From NCBI GenBank assembly GCA_900316985.1, contig ONFE01000028.1:52695-116694 (forward strand): 64,000 nucleotides of DNA, in the 5' to 3' direction. Source of the stretch: an uncultured Prevotellaceae bacterium. Lineage in GTDB: Bacteria > Bacteroidota > Bacteroidia > Bacteroidales > Bacteroidaceae. Shown here in pieces: positions 56,659 through 63,819 of the stretch. A program made the position numbers and the translations under genes. How positions within the stretch are numbered: position 1 is the stretch's first letter; each line of letters opens with the position of its first letter. The notes under the pieces were generated by a model, which saw nothing but the letters and a program-made list of their open reading frames with translations, was not told where the DNA came from and did no database searches.

Positions 56659-56710
56659 TTTTTCTCTCGTTTGCCGCATCCTTTTGTGCGGGGTCTTAGT
56701 TTTGTCCGAG

Positions 56711-56800
56711 GTGGGCAAACAAGAACATTGCCCACAAACTCCGTGTTTCGGAATCTGTGGGCAAAGCTATAGTCAGTGTAGTGCTAATGTAGTGCTACAC
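56711..56800 (-). promoter_or_regulatory. Control region of the antirepressor gene
   Basis: Minus-strand promoter TAGCTTTGC at 56769-56761. GTGGGCA/TGCCCAC heptamers occur at 56711-56717 and 56729-56735 (inverted pair) and at 56757-56763, overlapping the -7 box. Upstream, TAGCACTACA occurs twice (about 56777-56800). A compact switch-like operator. Confidence 0.6.
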
Positions 56801-56812
56801 GCAGGGTCACTG

Positions 56813-57280
56813 TCAGTCCCTGTCGCAATCGTAGTGGTCGCGTATCATGTTGGAAATCTGCGGGTTAAATCCCTTGATAAGTTCGGCAGCCTTTTCCGCG
56901 CCTTTAACTGTACTTAACTTATAGCATCCTTCGGCCTGCTCTTTAGCCAGTTCGATAATCTTTTGCCGAAGGGTGGTCTGCTTTTCACCGGTAATCATGC
57001 TGACGATATAGGCCAAGGCATCCTGACCGCCCTGTGGCATGTACTCCGTCTGAAGCGAAGAAATGCCAAGCAGTTCGCTGATAAGAATGATCAGTCCTCG
57101 CTGGTTAAGTCTCTCCTCTCCTGTCGTATCATGATGTTCTGGCTTTGAAGGCTCGGCAGTGTCTGTCTGACCGTAATTGTTCTGCACGCCGCCTACCTGC
57201 ACCTTTCCGCCCATCACGCGGATGGCACCGTCTTGAAAACTGTTGTGTATCTGGGGTTGTTGCTCTTTCTCATTTTCCAT
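56813..57280 (-). CDS. Element protein with Gly-rich N-terminal motif, 155 aa
   Basis: The N-terminus has NSFQDGAIRVMGGKVQVGGV then QNNYG, closely matching the C-terminus of the 162-aa product of the gene upstream. The rest (about 60-150) is helical: GLIILISELLGISSLQ, LAYIVSMITGEKQTTLRQKI, LAKEQAEGCYKLSTVKGAEK. Not recognised. It starts 9 bp after the upstream gene, so they are co-translated. Confidence 0.65.
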   Translation of the reverse strand: MENEKEQQPQIHNSFQDGAIRVMGGKVQVGGVQNNYGQTDTAEPSKPEHHDTTGEERLNQRGLIILISELLGISSLQTEYMPQGGQDALAYIVSMITGEKQTTLRQKIIELAKEQAEGCYKLSTVKGAEKAAELIKGFNPQISNMIRDHYDCDRD

Positions 57281-57289
57281 ATTCCTTTG

Positions 57290-57778
57290 TCAATGATTAT
57301 GCTGCATTCCGCCTACGCAGGTGTTCCCTCCGTTAGGACGAATGGCGCCGTCGTTGTAGTTGTTCATCTGCATCGTCGGCTCACTTTCTTCTTTCTTGCG
57401 CTGTATCTCATCCTGGCGAAGCACCTTGTCAAGACTTTCCGCCTTGCCATAGACTTCATCGCCGACGGGAAGCTTTCGGCTCACCTTGTTCACCATGGCA
57501 AAGAAATCCACGCCACCTTGTTCCGTATGGAGTTTTTCCTTTGCCCACTCATATTCCACTCCTAACACCCTATCAACCACCTCCTGAATCAGTTTCCGCG
57601 AGTCCACCTCAACCAACATTCCGTCGGGTCTCTGCATTAACAACTTAGCCTCCCCGTCGAAGATCATGGGATAGTCAGCATCCCGGGCCCTGAGCATAAT
57701 AGGCATGCTCTGGGCCATTGCAAGAGGTTTCTGTTCGTCCTCCTGTGGCGTGTTCAATGCAGCTTCGATAGGTAGCAT
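57290..57778 (-). CDS. Element protein with Gly-rich C-terminal motif, 162 aa
   Basis: The N-terminal two thirds are mixed (PIMLRARDADYPMIFDGEAK, VEVDSRKLIQEVVDRVLGVE). The C-terminus is MNNYNDGAIRPNGGNTCVGG then MQHNH, the same motif found at the N-terminus of the next protein. Not recognised. Located 18 bp downstream of the XRE-ImmA gene, so part of that transcription unit. Confidence 0.65.
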   Translation of the reverse strand: MLPIEAALNTPQEDEQKPLAMAQSMPIMLRARDADYPMIFDGEAKLLMQRPDGMLVEVDSRKLIQEVVDRVLGVEYEWAKEKLHTEQGGVDFFAMVNKVSRKLPVGDEVYGKAESLDKVLRQDEIQRKKEESEPTMQMNNYNDGAIRPNGGNTCVGGMQHNH

Positions 57779-57796
57779 AGGCTTAAGCGGGTGTTT

Positions 57797-58918
57797 TTAT
57801 ACGATGGCCTTATGTGTGCGCACTCTCTCCACGGTCATGCCCAGCAGCGAAGCGGCCTTCTCGTCGCCTATCAGCCCCTCGGCCATGGCCCGATACACCA
57901 GCATCTGGAACCTCTGGCTACGCTCAGCACGGGTGAACGCCGAGCTCTCCACCCATCGGCGGAAACGCTCGTTGCGGTTCTTCACGAAGCAGAACGACTC
58001 ATACTTGTAGCGCTTGATGATGCCGGCTTCCATAGCCTTGTGCATCAGGGCCTCGGCCGACATGCCGAAGTTGGCCTGTATGCCCTTCAGCTCCTGAATG
58101 CTGATGTCTGTGCGCCGCTCGCCAAGAATAGAGCGCAACATCCGGGTGGAGATCAGCATCTCCGAGGCGAACGAGTGGCACAGGCGCTCCTGCTCCCGTT
58201 GCTCCATCCCTGAGGGGAACTGCATCATGATGTGGCCCAGCTCGTGCAGAGCCGTAAAGCGTTTGCGCTCAGTGGTGAACGCATGGGCAGAAGGCCGCTG
58301 ACCGGTGTTGAACTTCTGGTTGAGCACTATCACGGGCGTCACTCCGTCTATCAGCGCACTCATGCCGTCGAAATCCTCAGGCGCGTCAATCTCAATCACC
58401 TTCACCCCGCGTGCCTCCAGCAGCTCAGTCACGTTCTGTATGCCACTCTCGGGTATGCCCCAGGCCTGCCGGACGTCATCGGCCGCAAGCACAGCATCGT
58501 CATACGAAACCACAAGCCGTCGGCCGATGGGGTTCACAAACGAAGTCTGTGCGTGCACCGTATCTTCTATCTCCACATATCGCTCCACCTGGTCGAGCAC
58601 CGTTTCCTTCACCGCATTCTCAGCCTTCACCGAGAGGCGGCTCTTCTTGCGAAACTCCACTTCAGTCAGCTCTACCTTGAACGGACGTGTAAAGTAGTCC
58701 ATGCCCAGCCCAAGGGCTCCGGCCAACGCAATGTAGTTGGGCATGGAGGGCATCACCCGTCCCTGCTCATACTTCGAGATGGTCATCTTCGTCAAACCGC
58801 CACCAAGCAGCTCCACGAGCTCGTCTTGCGACAAGCCCCGCATCACCCTGGCGCTCTTCAACCTCCGACCAAACAGCTGTTTTTGCTCTTCTTCGTTCAT
58901 ATTTTTATGAATTTCCAC
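57797..58918 (-). CDS. XRE-family regulator with ImmA/IrrE metallopeptidase domain
   Basis: 373 aa. HTH_XRE at about residues 18-72 (LKSARVMRGLSQDELVELLG, MTISKYEQGRVMPSMPNYIA). An ImmA/IrrE peptidase domain follows, with HELGHIMMQF (HExxH) at about 226-235 and a Glu-containing follow-up helix (CHSFASEMLIS). The C-terminal 60 residues are basic. In ICEBs1-type elements ImmA cleaves the element repressor. Here both functions sit in one protein, and the antirepressor downstream suggests an induction switch. An ATG at 58900 is an alternative start. Confidence 0.92.
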   Translation of the reverse strand: MEIHKNMNEEEQKQLFGRRLKSARVMRGLSQDELVELLGGGLTKMTISKYEQGRVMPSMPNYIALAGALGLGMDYFTRPFKVELTEVEFRKKSRLSVKAENAVKETVLDQVERYVEIEDTVHAQTSFVNPIGRRLVVSYDDAVLAADDVRQAWGIPESGIQNVTELLEARGVKVIEIDAPEDFDGMSALIDGVTPVIVLNQKFNTGQRPSAHAFTTERKRFTALHELGHIMMQFPSGMEQREQERLCHSFASEMLISTRMLRSILGERRTDISIQELKGIQANFGMSAEALMHKAMEAGIIKRYKYESFCFVKNRNERFRRWVESSAFTRAERSQRFQMLVYRAMAEGLIGDEKAASLLGMTVERVRTHKAIV

Positions 58919-58940
58919 GGAAAACCCGCTTTTTGGTTTA

Positions 58941-58948
58941 CAAAAGTA
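58941..58948 (-). promoter_or_regulatory. Promoter -7 box of the XRE-ImmA gene
   Basis: Minus-strand TACTTTTG (58948-58941), with a related TACTTTTTC 20-25 nt further upstream that could form a self-operator. Confidence 0.5.
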
Positions 58949-58985
58949 CTCATTCTTCCTGAAAAAGTATCACGATAGAGCGAGA

Positions 58986-59028
58986 AAAATCCCCGCATTA
59001 ACAATTATTGGGAATTGTCAGTGCGGGG
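58986..59028 (-). terminator. Terminator of the restriction-modification unit
   Basis: Minus strand: CCCCGCA (59028-59022) pairs with TGCGGGG (58997-58991, read in order), with an inner CAATT/AATTG hairpin, then ATTTTT. It separates the RM gene from the XRE-ImmA gene. Confidence 0.75.
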
Positions 59029-59037
59029 TGTTGCCGG

Positions 59038-59157
59038 TTATATCACGAAGATTGTTTCGTCACCGCAGATGTTACGAATTTTCATGCGCAAAGGGCGTTC
59101 GTCGCTCACGATGTAGCCCTGCCAGAACTTCTGCGTCTTCACGCCATTGATGAGCAT
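59038..59157 (-). CDS. Short frame (39 aa) or gene remnant downstream of the RM gene
   Basis: ATG at 59157 reads MLINGVKTQKFWQGYIVSDE then RPLRMKIRNICGDETIFVI and stop. The frame stays open upstream into the RM 3' end without a better start. It is closer in base composition to the element backbone than to the RM gene. It may be the tail of a gene cut by RM insertion, or a small coupled protein. Not recognised. Confidence 0.35.
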   Translation of the reverse strand: MLINGVKTQKFWQGYIVSDERPLRMKIRNICGDETIFVI

Positions 59158-59185
59158 TCGGCTGGTCTTGGCATTGTTATTAATC

Positions 59186-62100
59186 TCATGCTTGTTCTTT
59201 CGACGCTTCCTTTGATGGCTTCTTGATAGTGCTTTCTATGACCTTGACATCCTCATCGTCCAAGCCAATGTATTTATAGAAAAGGTCATTGATTTTCTTT
59301 ATTGTTTCTTCATCTGATGATTTCTCATACTCGTGGTACAAATCCAAAATCGCTTTTTCTTGTACATCCGACAATTGAGGTATGGGTATTTGTCCTACGG
59401 TATATTTCAGCCAGCGCATAGTACCCATGCCAGAAGTCGTACAGCGCTTAGAGAAGATGTACTCACATACGGAAGAGTTCAAATAGCATAACAGATACTC
59501 CAAACGTTTACCTGTAAAAAAGAACACTGTGTTCAGACAATAGTAGCGACCGTCCTTGTCGTAGGCGAATTTTGCTTTATCTGACAATTCCCCCCACATA
59601 ATTTTGGGCTTTTCAAATTCACGCAGATAGGCACAATTACGCAAGTTATAAGGGGTGTCTCCCTGATCTTCCCGTTTCACCAGTTTTGCGTGAATCTTTT
59701 CATCGTCCAGTCGTTTTTTTACACCAGGATATTGACTGATATCTATTGCTGGCAGCTTTTCTTCCTTCAAACCGTTATGAATATTGAGCAACCATATATG
59801 GTCATTAACTGTAAACTTCTTCAAGTCCTCACCCCTTACCATGTCAACTATGAGTTCACGTGACTTTGGGTCTTCGGAGATCAGATGGCTAACATCATCC
59901 TCGTTACTAATGCAATATACATCGTTAAGGCCTGTTTTAAAACCACTATAGATGATATATCCCATAGAGAATAATGTTTTTGGGGCACTGTCTGCTTCCT
60001 CCTTGCACGCTTGATTAACTTTCTCCACAATAGCTTTGTCAGCCTCTGACAGAACCACCCAGGGGCTCTCAGTATCATAGCTGTTCTCTACAAGCCTGTC
60101 AGAAATGTATCCGCTTAGATTCAGTTTCTTGTTATAGTCTTCTATCTCGCAGGCCATGGTTTTATAGTTGTTTTGGCAATTGCGAGCCATAAGGATATTG
60201 GTGGCAACCGTGACATTGTCGAACAATTGAGCGTCTTTAAAATCGATGAGCAGCATGGGGTCTGAGTAGCACCCCATATATTTTCGTGTCCCGGCCCCAG
60301 AATCTGAGCGAAGCCAAGTGTTGGTTGTGATGAACATAAGCAACCCGCCCGGTTTGAGAAGTTTCATCCCGCATTCATAGAACAGCATACATATATCACC
60401 ATTGCTGTTGTACGAATGGTATCCTATCATGGAAAGAGCCTTCTTGCCTGCTTCTTTCAGGTTAGCAATAGAGATGTATGGAGGATTGCCTACTATACAA
60501 TCAAAGCCGACAAAACGCCCATTATCGTCAAGTACTTCAGGAAAAGCAAAACGCCATTCAAGAGCACGGCAGAACATTTCTTCACGCTCCTTAATCAGCA
60601 CATCGAATTTCCCTATTTTAGTGTTTAACTTGGCAATTTTTGCCTGAAGCTTTTCGTTTTTTTCGTCATCTTCACATACAAGAGAACCTCCATATAATGA
60701 ACTCGTAAGTTCGTTCCATTCCGCTTGGGCTTTATTTCTCTTCCGATATAGCTCGTCGCCATTCCTGATGATTGTGAGAATATTTTTTCTCAGTTCTTCA
60801 AGTCTTTCCTCTTTTTCCTTGCGTTTCTTTTTGTCATGGATATTTTTGTAGTCGGCAACGAGTTGTTTATACTCCAGAACAGTCATTCTGGCTCTTGCCA
60901 TTTCCAGACGTAAATCATCCTTAAGGCCTTTTCGATGTACAACACTGTCTCCACATTTGATGTTGATGTCTATGTTGGGGAGCGTCACCAAATGGTTGCT
61001 GTCATCATAGTAGGCATTCTTGAGTAGCTCTATCCAAAGACGGAGCTGGCAGATGTTTACAGAATTGGGGTTGATGTCCACACCGAAAAGACAGTTTTCA
61101 ATGATTTCTCGTTTCTCACGGAATAATACTTTCTGAAGTTCCAGCGTACCAGTATTGCGGCAATAAGTAAACCTATTACCTTCCTCATCGCGTATTACAA
61201 GTTCGTCGTCAATAATCCTGATATTGTAGTCCTTCACGGGCAACCCCTCATCATCAAGCAGGATGCCAAGACGATATTTGATTTCAATAAGCTGGTTCAG
61301 GGCCGAAACAAGGAAATGGCCGCTGCCGACAGCTGGATCGCACACGCGGATAGTGTTCACCAACAAGTTTGCCTGCTTGCGGTTCTCCTTATTTATGAGT
61401 TCTTTCAGATCATTCATCGTGCTACAGTCCCATCCATTCTCCCTGAATTTCTCTACCACGGTTCGCTCGAGAGTTTGCTGACATATGAATTGAGTAATGG
61501 TCGACGGAGTGAATACAGCACCGTCCTTATAGCCATTGATTTTTTCGAATATCTTCCCGAGCACAGAGGCATTGATGAGTTCCTTCTCCTCGCGTGCAAA
61601 GCTCAACATCTCTTTCGAGTCAGCCCCGAAGTCATAGTTGTTGAGGAAGTCGACAATATATTTTATGTTTTCTACACCCTTGGGACTTTTCTTTGCATCT
61701 TCAGACAGGACAGTCTTGTCAAAGTACTTCATCATGTCTACTTTCAAACTTGAAATGCGGAAGAAATCTGCCTCAATCTTGGAGAGTTCAAAGAGTCGGC
61801 TGTTCAGGTAAGGTACAACCTTAAAGGCCTCCTTGATGTTCTGACGGTCTTTTTCTTTCAAGGCGAGTACCTGAAAGAACAACTCATTAAGGTCATTGTA
61901 ATCCTTGATAGCGGAGTTGGTAAAGAACTTGTATTTGCCTTCATCCCGGTTGAAACGCACAAGCTGAGATTCTACCAGTTTGATGAAAAGCATTCGGTTC
62001 ACCCACATTAATACCAGTTCTAAAGCCAAGTCCAACTGGGATTCTTCGTCAATACATGTGAATTTGGGGAAATCAGATAATTGGTGAAGCGTATTCTCCA

Positions 62101-62935
62101 ATAACGAGGCTGGTTCACGTTTGCCTTCAGGACGCCGAGTGATTACAGGTCTTCCATTCTTTTTCTTCTCCTCCAGACCGATAATATAGAGCAATTCATT
62201 ATAAAAACGCTCATTCAAGGCATTCTTGTCATTATAGGATTGCTTGAGTAAAAAATAAGGGCTAAGCATCTTGCAGATGCTCTTGATGCCAACAGTGTGT
62301 TCTGACTTATCGAGCGAAAAGCCAGTATAAATCAGTTGGTCAAGCACTCTCTCCACTGCTGGCTTCACTTCCTCCCTATAGAAGTTGTCAGCTTTTGACT
62401 TCCATAGAGATGGTGCTTTCACGGCTTTGTACTTATTGAGAAGTTCGTTTGTAGCAATAAGTTCACGTATCATCAACGCCTCGAAAACAAACCAGTCGTA
62501 GCCATTGGTCACAATGAGATATTTCACTTCGTAATTCCCCCTTGAAAGCTCATCCAGATAATATGTTATTACCTCATGGAGAGCCTTCCTGTTAAGATGC
62601 TCATCAGTAACCATCTCATGATTGTCCCTCCTGGGATTCTTGCACTCAATCAGCACCTGGGCTGCCGAGTTCTCGCTGTTTTCGGAAAATATGCACAGGT
62701 CGGTGTTGTTCTCGTCCTTTTTGCCTATATAGTGTTCACCTCTGTAAAATGCGTCAAGGAGAAAGTCACGTACATGAGCCTCATGCACTTTCTCTGAAAA
62801 GTTCGTTATTTGGTCGCGGGGTACGATATTTGCCTGCAGGGCTTTTATAAACCTTGCATTCTCTTCATTCTTCAGCGTCACCGTTTTTAGGTGTACATGC
62901 TTGAGAGCATCTTGTACGGATAGCCTTGTGCTCAT
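59186..62935 (-). CDS. Type IIG restriction enzyme/N6-adenine methyltransferase
   Basis: 1249 aa from ATG 62935 (MSTRLSVQDALKHVHLKTVT); upstream codons precede the promoter. The N-terminal nuclease-like part has Asp79 and VLIECKN (about 96-99), a PD-(D/E)xK pattern. Methyltransferase motif I is CDPAVGSGHFLVSAL at about 530; motif IV is IVGNPPYIS at about 815, the N6-adenine type. A coiled coil lies at about 680-760. The C-terminal part resembles a TaqI-like target-recognition domain (GYIIYSGFKTGLNDVYCISN, KPKIMWGELSDKAKFAYD). One polypeptide both cuts and modifies. Markedly A/T-richer than its neighbours, so likely acquired cargo. Confidence 0.9.
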   Translation of the reverse strand: MSTRLSVQDALKHVHLKTVTLKNEENARFIKALQANIVPRDQITNFSEKVHEAHVRDFLLDAFYRGEHYIGKKDENNTDLCIFSENSENSAAQVLIECKNPRRDNHEMVTDEHLNRKALHEVITYYLDELSRGNYEVKYLIVTNGYDWFVFEALMIRELIATNELLNKYKAVKAPSLWKSKADNFYREEVKPAVERVLDQLIYTGFSLDKSEHTVGIKSICKMLSPYFLLKQSYNDKNALNERFYNELLYIIGLEEKKKNGRPVITRRPEGKREPASLLENTLHQLSDFPKFTCIDEESQLDLALELVLMWVNRMLFIKLVESQLVRFNRDEGKYKFFTNSAIKDYNDLNELFFQVLALKEKDRQNIKEAFKVVPYLNSRLFELSKIEADFFRISSLKVDMMKYFDKTVLSEDAKKSPKGVENIKYIVDFLNNYDFGADSKEMLSFAREEKELINASVLGKIFEKINGYKDGAVFTPSTITQFICQQTLERTVVEKFRENGWDCSTMNDLKELINKENRKQANLLVNTIRVCDPAVGSGHFLVSALNQLIEIKYRLGILLDDEGLPVKDYNIRIIDDELVIRDEEGNRFTYCRNTGTLELQKVLFREKREIIENCLFGVDINPNSVNICQLRLWIELLKNAYYDDSNHLVTLPNIDINIKCGDSVVHRKGLKDDLRLEMARARMTVLEYKQLVADYKNIHDKKKRKEKEERLEELRKNILTIIRNGDELYRKRNKAQAEWNELTSSLYGGSLVCEDDEKNEKLQAKIAKLNTKIGKFDVLIKEREEMFCRALEWRFAFPEVLDDNGRFVGFDCIVGNPPYISIANLKEAGKKALSMIGYHSYNSNGDICMLFYECGMKLLKPGGLLMFITTNTWLRSDSGAGTRKYMGCYSDPMLLIDFKDAQLFDNVTVATNILMARNCQNNYKTMACEIEDYNKKLNLSGYISDRLVENSYDTESPWVVLSEADKAIVEKVNQACKEEADSAPKTLFSMGYIIYSGFKTGLNDVYCISNEDDVSHLISEDPKSRELIVDMVRGEDLKKFTVNDHIWLLNIHNGLKEEKLPAIDISQYPGVKKRLDDEKIHAKLVKREDQGDTPYNLRNCAYLREFEKPKIMWGELSDKAKFAYDKDGRYYCLNTVFFFTGKRLEYLLCYLNSSVCEYIFSKRCTTSGMGTMRWLKYTVGQIPIPQLSDVQEKAILDLYHEYEKSSDEETIKKINDLFYKYIGLDDEDVKVIESTIKKPSKEASKEQA

Positions 62936-62957
62936 TGTTGTAGTTTCATTTTTGTTT

Positions 62958-62990
62958 GCAAAAATAGCAATAAGAATCGAGAATAACAAA
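62958..62990 (-). promoter_or_regulatory. Promoter of the RM gene
   Basis: Minus-strand TATTTTTGC (62966-62958) with TTTG about 20 nt upstream. A close consensus match. Confidence 0.7.
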
Positions 62991-63104
62991 AAAAACGGGG
63001 GATTATTTTTATAATCTCGGGCGATGCAGGTGCACTCTTGTGGACAGTCAATTTTCAGGAGAGGTAGCCAACCTTTTCCGTACACAGTAAAATTCGCCAG
63101 CCAA

Positions 63105-63250
63105 TGACAGTTATGACAGATGACAGTTATTTGAAATTGAAAAATGAGGGAGTATAGAAGGTATTAGTATTATATATATTATAATATATATAATACTAAT
63201 CTATCTTTCAGGCGCAAAATAAAAAAACTGTCATTTGTCATCTGTCATTT
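63105..63250. repeat. 38-bp perfect A/T palindrome flanked by inverted ATGACAG iterons
   Basis: 63163-63200 is a perfect palindrome with no loop (19-bp arms, first arm ATTAGTATTATATATATTA). The left arm (about 63106-63131) has three ATGACAG-type heptamers. The right arm (63227-63250) has three in reverse (CTGTCAT, TTGTCAT, CTGTCAT). Same layout as 23553-23746. Confidence 0.88.
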
Positions 63251-63263
63251 CTGCCGCACAAAA

Positions 63264-63322
63264 AATCCCCTCCCGAAACGAGAGGGGCTCTCTCCTCCCC
63301 TCGGGGAGGACGGGAGGGGGTT
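63264..63322. repeat. G/C palindromic repeat at the DUF4248 stop
   Basis: CCCCTCCCGAAACGAGAGGGG and CCTCCCCTCGGGGAGG. It runs into the end of the DUF4248 gene and could act as its terminator. Confidence 0.8.
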
Positions 63323-63533
63323 AATACTCACCCAGGTAGTGCACGATGCGGTTCACCTGTCGGGGTGTGAATGTGCGCTGGCGGCCGGTGTAGCCCAGTT
63401 GGGCGAGCTCCTTGGCGAGCGGTTGGCAGTACTCAATCCATGACTTGAGTTTCAACCACGCTTTTTTGCCACTTAACTGCGGGAAATAGAGCATTGCCAG
63501 CTCCATCCTTCCGCGTTCCTTATAGTTGCTCAT
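63321..63533 (-). CDS. DUF4248 protein
   Basis: 70 aa. ELAMLYFPQLSGKKAWLKLK, LAKELAQLGYTGRQRTFTPR and QVNRIVHYLGEY match DUF4248, a small helical family that marks the same Bacteroidales element type as the VirE-N protein. It probably binds DNA (inference). The promoter TAACTTTGC (63548-63540) lies so close to the ATG that the mRNA would be nearly leaderless. Confidence 0.88.
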   Translation of the reverse strand: MSNYKERGRMELAMLYFPQLSGKKAWLKLKSWIEYCQPLAKELAQLGYTGRQRTFTPRQVNRIVHYLGEY

Positions 63534-63621
63534 AGCAATGCAAAGTTACTAAAAATTAGTCAGAATGCCAAATTTTTACAACGATAACGTTAACCCTAAC
63601 GATAACTATTTTCTATCCCCT
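63534..63621. other. DUF4248 promoter and GTTAACGATAACG repeat
   Basis: Minus-strand TAACTTTGC at 63548-63540. ACGATAACGTTAACCCTAAC at about 63581-63600 belongs to the dispersed family seen at 35163 and 52868. Confidence 0.65.
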
Positions 63622-63819
63622 GCTTGCATTTGATTTAATGGGTGGAAGCAGGGCTTCCATTGGGCGGATGCCTGGTTTCCGATGAGTGGAAGCCCCGGAG
63701 GCAGTCAATAAGGTACCCCTAATTCCACATTAGGACCTATAACTCCCCTTTAAGTACCCCGTAAGTCCACATAAGGTACCCATAAGGTACCATCGCGTCA
63801 GCAGAATGTCGTATCTTTG
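63622..63819 (+). promoter_or_regulatory. Leader B: hairpin block, phased TAAGT array and promoter
   Basis: GGAAGC/GGCTTCC hairpin block at about 63642-63695 (shares GATGAGTGGAAGC with leader A). Eight TAAG-type units follow, at anchors 63709, 63720, 63730, 63740, 63751, 63762, 63772 and 63783 (mean spacing 10.57 bp). TATCTTTG lies at 63812-63819. The last unit covers the expected -33 position, as in leader A. Confidence 0.8.

Larger units (their letters stand above)
62936..63320. other. Intergenic region between RM and DUF4248
   Basis: 385 bp. It holds the RM promoter (62958-62990), the A/T palindrome with ATGACAG arms (63105-63250) and a G/C palindromic repeat (63264-63322). No gene seen. 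Confidence 0.8.

Noticed and set aside
63163-63200. A/T palindrome as an ordinary terminator
   Set aside because: It has no loop, no G/C stem and no T-run asymmetry, and the flanking iterons are not explained by termination.
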